64,000 nt of DNA, from NCBI GenBank assembly GCA_964034945.1, contig OZ035962.1, positions 49,593,931-49,657,930 on the forward strand, written 5' to 3'. The notes below the pieces were generated by a model that worked only from the letters and a program-made list of their open reading frames with translations, was not told the DNA's origin and searched no databases. The DNA comes from Chrysopilus asiliformis (taxonomy: Eukaryota; Arthropoda; Insecta; Diptera; Rhagionidae). The translations under genes were made by a program, and so were the position numbers. Positions 53,707-64,000 of the stretch are shown here, piece after piece. The first letter of the stretch is position 1; every line of letters starts with the position of its first letter.

Positions 53707-55997
53707 CTAGCAGACCCTACGTTGGCAGCTAAAAGTTTTTTGTATAAATTTTAGAATGCCAAAAAACCATAAATAACTTAAAAAGTTTTGGGAAAAAATG
53801 TTATCCTTACAGGACCTTCCGTTTCGAATTTTAAAATTCCAACAGCAGAGCCGTGATCAGCGACCCCAAAAACCCCATAATGACAATTTTTCCGGGGAAA
53901 AATGGGAAAAAGGATATTTGCGTTATCCTTACAGGACCTTTCGTTTCAAATTTTGAAATTTTAACACCGAATTCGTGATCAGCGACCCCAAAAACCCCCT
54001 TATGCCGATTTTTCCGGGGAAAAACGGGAAAAAGGATATTCTTCCTTACAGGACCTTTCGTGTCGAATTTTGAAAATCTAATATCGGATTCGTGTTAAGC
54101 GATCTCAAACATAATGCCGATTTTTCCGGGGAAAAACGGGAAAAAGGATATTTGCGTGATCCTTACAGGACCTTCCGTTTCGAATTTTTGAAAATCTAAT
54201 ACCGGATTCGTGATCAGCGACCCCAAAAACCCCACAATGCCGATTTTCTCCGGTAAAAATGGGAAAAAGGATATTTTCGCTATCCTTACAGGACCTTCCG
54301 TTTCGAATTTTGAAAATCTAATACCGGATTTGTGATCAGCGACCCCAAAAATCCTATAATGCAAATTTTTCCGGGGAGAAATGGGAAAAAGGATATTTTC
54401 ATTATCCTTACAGGACCTTCCGTTTCGAATTTTGAAAATCTAATACCGGATTCGTGATCAGCGACCCCAAAAACCACATAATACCAATTTCTCCGGAGAA
54501 AAATGGGAAAAGGGATATTTGCGTTATCCTTACAGGACTTTTCGGTTAGAATTTTGAAATTCCAACACGGGATTCGTGATCAGCGACCCCAAAAACCCCC
54601 TTATGCCGATTTTTCCGGGGAAAAACGGGAAAAAGGATATTTTTCCTTACAGGACCTTTCGTGTCGAATTTTGAAAATCTAATATCGGATTCGTGTTAAG
54701 CGATCTCAAACATAATGCCAATTTTCCCGGGGAAAAATGGGAAAAAGGATATTTCCGTTTTCCTTTCAAGAACTTCCGTTTCGAATTTTGCAAATCTAAT
54801 ACCGGATACAGTGATCAGCGACCCCAAAAACCCCCTTATGCCGATTTTTCCGGGGAAAACGGGAAAAAGGATATTTGCGTTATCCTCGAATTTTTGAAAA
54901 TCTAATACCGGATTCGTGATCAGCGACCCCAAAAACCCCATAATACCAATTTCTCCGGAGAAAATTGGAAAAAGGACATTTGCGTTATCCTTACAGGAAC
55001 TTCCGTTTCGAATTTTGCAAATCTAATACCGGATTCGTGATCAGCGACCCCAAAAACCCCTTATGCCGATTTTTCCGGGGAAAACGGGAAAAAGGATATT
55101 TATCCTTACAGGGTCTTTCGTTTCGAATTTTGAAAATCTAATATCGGATTCGTGATCAGCGATCCCAAACATAATGCCAATCTTTCCGGGGAAAAAGGAT
55201 ATTTGCGTTATCCTTTCAGGAACTTCCGTTTCAAATTTTGAAAATCTAATACCGGATTCGTGATCAGCGACCCCAAAAACCCCTTATGCCGATTTTTCCG
55301 GGGAAAAACGGGAAAAAGGATATTTATCCTTACAGGGTCTTTCGTTTCGAATTTTGAAAATCTAATATTGGATTCGTGATCAGCGATCCCAAAAACCCCA
55401 TAATGCCGATTTTCCCCGGTAAAAATGGGAAAAAGGATATTTTCGTTATCCTTACAGGACCTTCCGTTTCGAATTTTAAAATTCCAACAGCAGAGCCGTG
55501 ATCAGCGACCCCAGAAACCCCATAATGCAAATTTTTCCGGGGAGAAATGGGAAAAAGGATATTTTCATTATCCTTACAGAACCTTCCGTTTCGAATTTTG
55601 AAAATCTAATACCGGATTCGTGATCAGCGACCCCAAAAACCCTATAATGCAAATTTTTCCGGGGAGAAATGGGAAAAAGGATATTTTCATTATCCTTACA
55701 GGACCTTCCGTTTCGAATTTTGAAAATCTAATACCGGATTCGTGATTACCGACCCCAAAAACCGTATAATGCAAATTTTTCCGGGGAAAAATGGGAAAAA
55801 GGATATTTTCATTATCCTTACAGGACCTTCCGTTTTGAATTTTCATTATCCTTACAGGACCTTCCGCATAGCTAAAAACCTGCTCCTGGCAACGCAGATC
55901 ATTTTGCAAAAAACCGCGTAAAAATCGGTCCAGCAGTTTTTGAGTTTTGTAATCTCAAACAAACAGACAGACAAACATCCATTTTTATATATATAGA
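53707..55997 (-). mobile_element. Family D Helitron inside LINE ORF2
   Basis: The minus strand starts TCTATATATATAAAAATGGA, has a GTTTGTCTGTC microsatellite, then CGCGGTTTTTTGCAAAATGA, a long array of about 120-bp units (core CAGCGACCCCAAAAACCCC, TTTTTCCGGGGAAAAA). It ends ...GGGTCTGCTAG. It lies exactly between A and T; deleting it rejoins the LINE frame. Non-coding. Confidence 0.9.
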
Positions 55998-57147
55998 TTT
56001 TTGAAATTTTAAATTTGACAGTACCCTACTTTACGAAGAAAAATCTTCTAACACGTCCTAAATGGTTTAATGCTGAAATTATCCATCTGCGACATTTGAA
56101 AACGAAACACTGGAAAAGATTTGTTGAGTCCCAATGTGAGTACGATTTCAAAATTTACTGTTATTTTAAGGACAAATTACTTTCTGCTGCTAGCCAAGCT
56201 TATGATAGCTATGTGTCGAGCATGAAAACCAAATTAAAACGTGATCCAAAAAGTTTTTGGAATTTTATTAATAGTAAGAGAAACGTCGACGGTTACCCGA
56301 CGTCATTATTTTTGAAAAATTTTAATTCTGACAACTCTGAGGAAATCTGTAACTTGTTTGCAGATCTTTTTCAAGGCGCGTTTAGTGATAATTTAAACTG
56401 TGATATTGATGAGCAATATTTTGATTTCTTGACTAAAATACCTTTAACTACCTTGACCATGAAGGATTTGAGCATTGACGAGCATACTATCTGTGAATCA
56501 ATAAATAAACTTGACTTAAATTATTCGTCTGGTCCCGATGGCGTCCCCGCTGCCGTGCTTAAGTATTGTAATAATAGTTTTGTCAAACCACTTATTTATT
56601 TATTTAATTTATCTCTTCGTGATGGGATTTTCCCTCATATTTGGAAAGCATCTTATATAATCCCAATCCACAAAAAAGGCAATAGATCGAATGTTGCAAA
56701 TTATAGACCTATTGCTAAATTGTCATCCATTCCTAAACTATTTGAGTCTATTATCTGTTCTGTGTTACAGTTTCATATAAGCTCTATCACTACTCCGCAG
56801 CAACACGGATTTCTAAAAGGTCGATCTACTGAAACAAATTTAGTTCAATTTACATCTTTCTGCCAAAATATCGTCGAGAATGAGCTGCAGGTCGACTGCA
56901 TATATACTGATTTAGCCAAAGCATTTGACTCAATTTCGCATAAAATTTTGTTGTTTAAGCTTTCTGTTCTGGGTTTTACCCCATTATTTCTCAAGTGGTT
57001 AAACTCTTACCTTTGTGATCGTACTCAAAGAGTTTGTTTTCGAGGGAAAACTTCGAAAACTATGTATAATATTTCTGGTGTACCTCAGGGAAGCCATCTG
57101 GGTCCGATGCTTTTCGTGTTATATGTGAATGACATTTATTTGATTAT
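55998..57147 (+). pseudogene. LINE ORF2 reverse transcriptase, fingers and palm
   Basis: LNYSSGPDGVPAAVLKYC, IPIHKKGNRSNVANYRPI, QHGFLKGRSTETNL, YTDLAKAFDSISH and GVPQGSHLGPMLFVLYVNDI: RT blocks 1-5 of the Jockey/CR1 type, in one open frame. The GVPQG-S-x-LGP loop is intact. It stops at the family B insertion before the YADD block. Confidence 0.9.
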
Positions 57148-57915
57148 AAAAAAAAAAAAACACACGCAATTTATAAAAACATTTTTTGTGAAACTTTAAA
57201 CTTGTTTTTTACTTTTTAGTGCATTTTGAAAGTGTATAAGGTTATAAAACTTGTTTTTTAAAGTGTTTTTTTTTTTATTTTATACTTTTTAGTCTTGAAT
57301 TAGCCTACCAAAAACCTCCAGAAAAGACCTTTCGCGGTAAATTTGAGCAAAAGGAAACTCACGTTATCTTTGCAGAACATTCCGTTATCTTTACAGAATT
57401 TTAAATGTCAGAATCGGATTCAGCGACCCCAAAAACCCCCTAATGCCATTTTTTCCCGGAGGATATGTGCGTCATCCTTACAGGACTTTCCGTTTCGTGT
57501 TTTGAAAATCTAACACAGGATTCGTCATCAGCGACCCCGAAAACCCCCTGATGCCAGTTTTTCCCGGGAAAAATGGGAAAAAGGATATTTGCGTTATCCT
57601 TACAGGACTTTCCGTTTTGAATTTTGAAAATCTAACACCGAATTCGTGATCAGCGACCCCGAAAACTCCCTGATGCCAGTTTTTCCCGGAAAAAATGGGA
57701 AAAAGGATATTGGCGTTATCCTTACAGGACCTTCCATTATCCTTACAAGGATGGAGTAGTAAAAATATTGAACTGTCACCGGAACTACGCAAGGTGACAA
57801 AATTTCATCTTCCTAGGTTACATAGTTTCGGAGATATAAGGTTCCAAAGATTCCAGAGAGACACATAGGTAGCCACATAGGTCGCGACAATCCAACTTAA
57901 TAGAAAGTGTATAAA
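57148..57915 (+). mobile_element. Family B element in LINE ORF2
   Basis: One arm of the terminal palindrome (from CACACGCAATTTATAAAAAC), the leader, about three tandem units and the single-copy end AATAGAAAGTGTATAAAA. It sits between the GVPQG and YADD blocks. The other palindrome arm is absent. Confidence 0.85.
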
Positions 57916-58100
57916 AATAGCTCTATTTTGCTCTTTGCTGACGATATGAAAATATACCGCCCTATTCGTGACATAAATGACTGTGTACTTTTATCAAATG
58001 ACTTTGAAAATTTTTATGTGTGGTGTAAAAAAAACTTTATGTTACTAAACGTTGACAAGTGCTTTGTCCTTAGTTATGGTAGGAAGAAAAGATTTTTATT
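57916..58100 (+). pseudogene. LINE ORF2 YADD block
   Basis: SILLFADDMKIYRPI (F-ADD catalytic pair), then WCKKNFMLLNVDKCFVLSYG, the palm end. It continues the RT frame after the B insertion. Followed by a family B palindrome fragment. Confidence 0.85.
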
Positions 58101-58104
58101 ATAC

Positions 58105-58224
58105 CTACACTTGCACTTGCTGCGTTGCACAGTATGAAACCGCTATTACAGAGCAAATGCAACGTCACACACTTTATATTTTCACAACAACACGCAATTT
58201 ATAAAAACATTTTTTGTGAAACTT
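58105..58224 (+). repeat. Family B palindrome fragment replacing RT thumb
   Basis: Contains the B loop words TGCGTTGCACAGTATGAAAC and the arm CACAACAACACGCAATTTAT. It overlaps in sequence with the start of the B element at 57148, suggesting the B insertion and the thumb deletion belong to one rearrangement. Confidence 0.7.
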
Positions 58225-58475
58225 TGAAGACTACCTTTATGTTCAAATTGTTAACGGGACTGATTAGCTCGCCTCAAATATTAGAAAATATATCTATACT
58301 TACTCCTTCTCGTCCACGTAGATGTCATAATTTTCTTCATGTTGCTATGCATCGTACAAACTATGGTCTTAACGTACCTCTATCCAACATATCGTCGGCT
58401 AAAAGTGAAATTGTGCTAAGTCCATTTGGTATAATTTTCCAGAAGAGCAATGAAAACCTTGTTAAATCGTTTTAA
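58225..58475 (+). pseudogene. LINE ORF2 C-terminal end
   Basis: TTFMFKLLTGLISSPQILEN, ILTPSRPRR, HRTNYGLNVPLSNI: the usual C-terminal end of Jockey-group ORF2 (LLYKILNG, P-x-R-x-x-R, R-T-N-Y). It ends in a stop after LVKSF at 58475. Confidence 0.8.
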
Positions 58476-58655
58476 TTCTCTTTCAATAACACTGAGTTTT
58501 CTTTAAATGAGAAAAATTGGGCTCAGTTTTCTTTAAATGAGAGTCTGTTTTCTTTAAATGAAAATTAGAATGATTTAACAAGGGTTTTATTGCTCTTCTG
58601 GCAAATTTGGTGTAATGGACTTAGCACAATTTCACTCTTAGCCGACGATATGCCG
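58387..58655. repeat. Inverted duplication at the LINE 3' end
   Basis: About 95 bases from CATATCGTCGGCTAAAAGTG on are repeated inverted at about 58562-58655, enclosing about 75 bases with three TTTTCTTTAAATGAGA words. Probably template switching or fold-back synthesis. Confidence 0.8.
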
Positions 58656-58812
58656 TAATTTCAATTTGAAATTTGAAAATATTGATTTTAACAATAGTTT
58701 GGAGCTTCTGAAGAGTAAGCTTTAATATGTTATTGTAAATAATTTTAATCAGTAATCAGTATTTTGATGAAATTTGTAAAAATAAATAAATAAAATAAAT
58801 AAATAAATAAAT

Positions 58813-59346
58813 TCCATCTTTTGTAATAAGATGTCCTAGGAATTTCAAAGATGTTGCACCAAAAATACTTTCAGAAGCTGTTATATTTATTCCATATTTA
58901 GTTAATCGTTCGAATAGTATTTTTAAATGTTCAATATGTTCAGATTTTGTTTTGCTCGCAACCAAAATGTCATCAATATAAACAAAAACAAAGTTTAGAC
59001 CTCTAACCACTTCATCTATGAATCTTTGGAAAGTTTGAGCGCCGTTTCTGACTCCAAATAAGAACTCAAACATTCCAAATGGTGTGGTTATGGCAGTTTT
59101 ATGAATGTCATCAGGAGCTACTGGAATTTGGTGATAAGCTCGGACAAGATCTACTGTAGAAAAAATAGTACAACCATGTAAATTCATTGAAAAATTTTGA
59201 ATATGAGGAATCGGATAACGATCTGGAATTGTGACATCGTTTAAACGTCTATAATCTCCACATGGGCGCCAATCTGTACAATCACGTTTAGGGACCATGT
59301 GAAGAGGTGAACTAACTGAAGAACAAGATTGTCTGCAAATTCCCAT
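58813..59346 (-). pseudogene. Gypsy reverse transcriptase
   Basis: Reads [75 protein letters not shown] (YIDD catalytic pair) and [13 protein letters not shown], where the LINE is inserted. A stop separates it from the upstream linker at about 59350. Normal family content otherwise. Confidence 0.9.
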
Positions 59347-59349
59347 TTC

Positions 59350-59709
59350 TAACCTTTATTCAAATTCTTTTTTTGCAATTTTATGTTTTTCAGCATTTAA
59401 GCGACGTGGTTTCGAAAATGGTAATTGACCTTTTGTATGAATAAAATGTTGAATATTATGTTGTACTGGTACATAATAATTTGGAGGACTGGTTAAAGAA
59501 GGAAATTGTTTTAGAAGATTTCCATATTCGTTATCAATTGTTAAAATCTTAGGAATTACTACATCCGTTTTTAGATAAATTCCATTTATATATAAAGATG
59601 TTATTGAATCTAAAAGTTTTTTATTTTTAATATCTACAACTAATCCAAATTTTGAAAGAAAATCTGCTCCGAAGATTGGTTGAGAAACATTTGAAGATTT
59701 AGATTTAAC
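59350..59709 (-). pseudogene. Gypsy protease end and RT linker
   Basis: SQPIFGADFLSKFGLVVDIK, a spacer, then FIHTKGQLPFSKPRRLNAEK and a stop. The I-x-GADFL motif is the C-terminal part of the protease domain. The family D Helitron cuts it at 59710. Confidence 0.8.
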
Positions 59710-60008
59710 TAGCAGACCCTTCGTTGGCAGCTAAAAGTTTTTTGTATAAATTTTAGAATGCCAAAAAACCATAAATAACTTAAAAAGTTTTGGGAAAAAA
59801 TGTTATCCTTACAGAACCTTCCGTTTCGAATTTTGAAATTCCAACACTGGATTCGTGATCACTGATCAGCGACCCCAAAAACCCCCTAATGCCGATCTTT
59901 CCCAGGAAAAACTGGAGAAAGGATATTTGCGTTATCCTTATAGGACCTTCCGTTTCGAATTTTTAAAATCTAATACCGGATTCGTGATCAGCGTCCCGAA
60001 AAACCCTA

Positions 60009-61306
60009 AAGACTGTATCGAAAAGTATGGAAACAAAAAGTATGGGATTAAAAAGGCGTAATTTAGTTTTTTTTTTAAGAAAAATTTTATAAAATTGGTT
60101 ATTAAGTACATATTTCTTTATATGTATATACAACATTTCAAAAATATTTTTTATGTTTTTACGATTCGCCGCACTTTTGTTCTAATATATCCATTACATT
60201 GTGGACAGTACTATTCTTTATAGTTTTCGAGATTTTTTGCCAGTCTTTTTTGAATTGCTCCATATCATTAGTTTCCAGACACATTTTCCGAAGGTTTCGC
60301 TTCATTATTGCCTAAAATTTTTCGATGGGACGAATTTCCGGGCAATTTGGTGGATTCATTGTTCTTGCCACAAAATTGACTCCATTTGTTGACATCCATT
60401 CAATGGTGTTTTTTGCATAGTGACATGATGCCAAATCTGCCCAAAACAACATAGATCCTTCGTGTCTTCGAATCATGGGCAGCAACCGTTTTTTTAGACA
60501 CTCTTTGACGCACAAATCAGTCAACTGGTTCATCGTTGTGAAAAATGCAGATGATTTTAGGCCACATTCGCAAATTGCTTGCCATACCATCACTTAGGCT
60601 CCGAATTTTTCCACCTGAATCGACTTTTGTGCTTCGTCTATATCGTCCCCTCTTGCAATCGTAAAGTACTGAGGTCCTGGTAATGTACGATAATCCATTT
60701 TAACGTACGTTTCATCATCCATAATGATGCATTGTTTTTTTTTTGGTTAAAATGGTGTCATACAATTTCCGAAGCCGCGGTTTCACGCACGCTGCCTGTT
60801 TTTCGGTAAGTTTCGGTTGTCGTTGCTTCCGATTGGTCTTCATATTGTTGCGCTTTTTGGCTAGCTGAACCATTTCAGCACTTGTTTTACATTTTTTCGC
60901 GACATCTCTAACCGAAACACTGCAATCACGCCGAATTGCTGCACAAATATTTTGATCCATTTTTTCGCGTCTAGGCCCTGGTTTTGTCCCAGTTTTTTTC
61001 TTATCCTCGAATGTCAGTTCCTCCCCAAACTTCTTGATGGCAGTAAAAATTGCTTTTAGCCTTACACCTTCCTGTTTTGTTACTGGCCTCATGTTGATCC
61101 CTTTTTCGAAATGCCATTTGTCCACAATCCTTTTTCGTTGCTCTACAGAAAGACCTCGTGTTTCGTAAAATAAAATTAAAATCGGATAGGGTAATTAAAT
61201 TGTCAAACTCTCAGACGTTTTTTTGACTAAACAAATTTGACTAAAAAGCAACAGCATGCTAATATTGGCTCATTGCAGTTGTTTTCATACTTTTCGATAC
61301 AGTCTT
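60009..61306. mobile_element. Tc1/mariner-type element, DD37E
   Basis: Inverted ends AAGACTGTATCGAAAAGTAT at both sides and TA duplicated at 60007-60008 and 61307-61308. 1298 bp, with a broken transposase gene on the minus strand. Standard mariner size. Confidence 0.9.
60159..61125 (-). pseudogene. Mariner DD37E transposase, broken
   Basis: N-terminal HTH region (KQEGVRLKAIFTAIKKFGEE, RDCSVSVRDVAKKCKTSAEM), linker, then the catalytic domain: DDETYVKMDY (first Asp), MLFWADLASCHYAKN (second Asp), PPNCPEIRPIE (Glu). Counting residues between the second Asp and the Glu gives 37, so DD37E. Three breaks: a frameshift near 60722, a stop replacing Trp-like position after KFGA near 60594, and one after PIEKF near 60312. 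It would bind the element ends and cut and paste it; now inactive. Confidence 0.85.
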
Positions 61307-61670
61307 TATTTTGCCAATTTTTCCGGGGAAAAATGGGAAAAAGGATATTTGCGTTATCCTTGCAGGACCTTCCGTTTCGAATTTTTGAAAACCTAATACC
61401 GGATTCGTGATCAGCGACCCCAAAAACCCCATAATGGCAATTTTTCCGGAGAAAAATGGGAAAAAGGATATTTGCGTTATCCTTACAGGACCTTCCGTTT
61501 CGAATTTTAAAATCTAACATAGCTAAAAACCTGCTCCTGGCAACGCAGATCATTTTGCAAAAAACCGCGTCAAAATCGGTCTAGTAGTTTTTAAGTTTTG
61601 TAATTTCAAACGGACAGACAGACCAACAAACAAACAAACATCCATTTTTATATATATAGATTTATACTCT

Positions 61671-62903
61671 ATAGCAGACCCTTCGTTGGCAGCTAAAAGT
61701 TTTTTGTATAAATTTTAGAATGCCAAAAAAACATAAATAACTTAAAAAGTTTTGGGAAAAATTGTTATCCTTACAGGACCTCCCGTTTCGAATTTTGAAA
61801 TTCCAACTCCAGATTCGTGATAAGCAACCCTGAAAACCTCCCAAAGACTGTTTTTGCGAGAAAAATTGGAAAAAGGACATTTCCGTTATCCTTACAGGAC
61901 CTTCCGTTTAGCATTTGAAAAATCGAACACCGGATTCGCGATCAGCGACCTTGAAAACTCTATAATGCCAATTTTTCCGAGGAATAAACGGGAAAAAGGA
62001 TATTTATCCTTTCGGGAACTTCCGCGTCAGTTTTGCAAATCTAATACCGGATTCGTAATCAGCAACCCCAAAAACCCCATAATGCCAATTTTTCCGGGGA
62101 AGAATGGGAAAAAGGATATTTGTGTTATCCTTACAGAACCTTCCGTTTCGAATTTTGAAAATCTAATATCGGATTCGTGATCAGCGATTCCAAACATAAT
62201 GCCAATTTTCCCGGGGAAAAATGAGAAAAAGGATATTTGTGTTATCCTTACAGAACCTTTCGTTTCAAATTTTGAAATTCCAACACCGGATTCGCGATCA
62301 GCGACCCCAAAAACCCCATAATGCCAATTTTTCCGGAAAAAAAATTAGAAAAAGGATATTTGCGTTATCCTTACAGGACCTTCCGTTTCGAGTTTTGAAA
62401 TTCCAACACCGGATTCGTGATCAGCGACCCCAAAAACCCCATAATCTTAATTTTTCCGGCAAAAAATGAGAAAAAGGATACTTCCGTTATCCTTACAGGA
62501 CCTTCCGTTTCGAAATTTGAAATTCCAACACCGGATTCGTGATCAGCGACCCCAAAAACCCCATAATGCCAATTTTTCCGGAAAAAAAATGAGAAAAAGG
62601 ATATTTGCGTTATCCTTACAGGACCTTCCGTTTCGAGTTTTGAAATTCCAACACCGGATTCGTGATCAGCGACCCCAAAAACCCCATAATGCCAATTTTT
62701 CCGGAAAAAAATGAGAAAAAGAATACTTCCGTTATCCTTACAGGACCTTCCGTTTCGAATTTTAAAATCTAACATAGCTAAAAACCTGCTCCTGGCAACG
62801 CAGATCATTTTGCAAAAAACCGCGTCAAAATCGGTCCAGTAGTTTTTGCGTTTTGTAATCTCAAACCAACCAACAAACCAACCAACAAACCAACAAACTT
62901 CCA
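61671..62903 (-). mobile_element. Family D Helitron, copy 3
   Basis: The 3' end has a mutated CTAG (reads CTATAG); the array covers about 61770-62760. The 5' microsatellite GTTGGTTTGTTGG and TGGAAG are present, but the last dozen bases are replaced by the start of a family A element. Confidence 0.8.
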
Positions 62904-63081
62904 TTTTTAAAAGCTTTTATTTAGCTCGCTATCTTGTTTGTTTGTCTGTTTGTCAGATCAAATCTTGCAACCCAATTTTGACCCACTTCCACTTGTCCGA
63001 TTGACTTGAAATTTTGCACACTTATATAAGTCCGATGACAATACAATATTTTCACTACTTCGTCCTTATAAGGATAACGGT
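62904..63081 (-). mobile_element. Family A end fragment
   Basis: Starts AAAAGCTTTTATTTAGCTCG with a TTTGTCTG microsatellite and ends in the first bases of the tandem unit (AAGGATAACGG), where gypsy Gag-Pol resumes. Confidence 0.8.
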
Positions 63082-63260
63082 GAGGAATTACTGAAATAGT
63101 ATTTGAATCTATTATAAACAAACGACGGGAAACTGTAGCTTCTTCTATGACCGTCTCCATAGAAGATTTTTCTAATTTTTTGAATCAGATGATTTAAAAG
63201 CACAAGATTGGATACATTTATTCGCATCCAAACCAAATTTGTAATGATACCAACAATATT
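63082..63260 (-). pseudogene. Gypsy Gag zinc finger and protease start
   Basis: KYCWYHYKFGLDANKCIQSC: a CHCC knuckle (C-x2-H-x9-C-x3-C). After a stop and frame change, VSRRLFIIDSNTISVIPHR. In relatives the protease active-site D-T/S-G lies between the equivalents of SNT and ISVIP; it is deleted here. Confidence 0.8.
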
Positions 63261-63965
63261 TATAATTTTTTTGACCTGTCTGTACTATTACTCCTATCTC
63301 GTCTTGTTCTAGAAGAATTGCGACTACTGCTACGTGAACGATTTAAACTTAAATTTTGTAAAAAAGATTTAGGTTCTGAAATTTCACATTTTAACGAATT
63401 AATTTCTACTTTCATTAGGAAATTTTCTGATTTTGAATTAAAATTGTTAATTAAGTTTAAATGGTTTGGATTAGAGGCTTCCCAAATCTTATCTGCTAAA
63501 TCAAGTATCTCCTGTAATACTGTTTTACTAGAACTTACAAGAGCAATATTTAAAGATTTCGGAAGCTTTCTCATCCATAATTTTAACAACAAATCTTGAG
63601 TAACGCTAGAACCAGATAACGAATTTAACATACGATAAAAATGTGATGGTTTTTGATCTCCGATCTCGGAACTTGAAAGAAGTTTTTCCAATTTCCTTTC
63701 TTCACTTTCTGTATAACGACTAATTAGTATTTTTTTTTAATACAGTGTATTTGTTAGATGTTGGCGGATTTTGAATAAAATCTAAAATTGAGAGAATAAC
63801 GTCTTGGCTAAGTGCGGCAAGAATATACTCATATTTTGTCTCTGCTTGGCTTATTCCTTTAGTGTGAAAGTGTGATTCTACAGAAATAAACCATGGAATG
63901 GGACAAGCTGTCCAAAACATTGGTAATTTTACCGAAACCGCGTTTAGTTCTATTATTGTTATCAC
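63260..63965 (-). pseudogene. Gypsy Gag
   Basis: Two frames joined near 63705. First AVSVKLPMFWTACPIPWFI, ESHFHTKGISQAETKYEY and ILDFIQNPPTSNKY. Then EIGDQKPSHFYRMLNSLSG, LLLKLWMRKLPKSLNIAL, EILDLADKIWEAS and an Arg/Ser-rich linker (RSRSSSRNSSRTRRDRS). This is the capsid region of CsRn1-type Gag, followed by the zinc knuckle. Gag N-terminus may continue past 63965. Confidence 0.8.
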
Positions 63966-64000
63966 TTGGAGTTGTATTTAAATTATCTCCAGCTTCCATT

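Larger units (their letters stand above)
51940..58812 (+). mobile_element. Jockey/CR1-type LINE inserted in gypsy Pol
   Basis: ORF1 with a PHD-like finger (51952 onward), ORF2 endonuclease (about 52846-53706), RT (55998-57147), YADD block (57916-58100), C-terminal end (58225-58475), 3' UTR and a TAAA-rich tail (58775-58812). It is interrupted by a family D Helitron and family B sequence. Gypsy coding sequence continues on both sides at 51939 and 58813. Inactive owing to stops, insertions and a thumb deletion. Confidence 0.9.
59710..61660 (-). mobile_element. Family D Helitron carrying a mariner
   Basis: Minus-strand start TCTATATATATAAAAATGGA next to host A, and CTAG end at 59710-59713 followed by T; array units at 59860-60000 and 61310-61500. 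A Tc1/mariner element lies inside the array. Confidence 0.85.
50017..64000 (-). mobile_element. Ty3/gypsy LTR retrotransposon, CsRn1-type, interrupted
   Basis: Gag, protease, RT, RNase H and integrase occur in order on the minus strand from beyond 64000 to 50017. The Gag zinc motif C-x2-H-x9-C-x3-C near 63240 (CWYH...C...C) is the unusual CHCC form described for the CsRn1 clade. Insertions: a LINE at about 51940-58812, family D elements at 59710-61660 and 61671-62903, and an A fragment at 62904-63081. Several frame breaks; no longer functional. The 5' LTR is outside the window. Confidence 0.9.

Overview
The window is intron or intergenic DNA of an animal, most likely an insect. Support: short spliced introns of about 65-200 bp, eukaryotic transposon families throughout (non-LTR and Ty3/gypsy retrotransposons, Helitron-like elements, Tc1/mariner, pogo/Tigger, hAT-like, piggyBac-like), a DD37E mariner of a type described from insects, and one host exon encoding part of a PKNOX/Prep-type TALE homeodomain (42604-42669, + strand). 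I cannot name the species. Almost everything else is transposable elements (TEs), often nested three to five deep. Most short open frames are repeat shadows.

Layout. 1-5300: decayed LINE pieces, a Helitron-like element (family A) and a remnant of a DNA transposon. 5339-35943: one huge inverted duplication. The left arm (5339 to about 22545) and right arm (about 26757-35943) are near-identical in reverse orientation and face each other around a 4.2 kb centre. Transcribed leftwards from 28088 to 22678 is an intron-containing transposase gene: an NLS plus acidic-repeat N-terminus, a DDE-type core and a ubiquitin-specific-protease-like (C19-like) module. The left arm carries an inverted copy of only its first four exons. 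Since duplication the left arm has gained a full-length LINE (6472-10929), a family C element, a family B element and a Helitron (15552-17394). The right arm keeps an empty site for at least the LINE and the Helitron.

36000-42600: a tandem group of family C elements, an internally deleted DNA transposon with a zinc-finger protein gene, a second Helitron, then the homeobox exon. 42900-49600: a gypsy remnant interrupted by a TIR element, which holds a C element, which holds a Tigger, which holds an A element; then a hAT-like MITE holding a D Helitron. 49980-64000: a minus-strand Ty3/gypsy element of CsRn1 type, interrupted by a Jockey/CR1-type LINE (itself interrupted by D and B elements) and by two D elements, one carrying a DD37E mariner.

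Family names A-F are mine. A, B and D have different ends but carry tandem arrays of the same roughly 122-bp unit. D and E end as canonical Helitrons do (5'-TC...CTAG-3' between A and T). C and F carry CTGT/GTCC-type microsatellites like DINE-1/Helentron-type elements.
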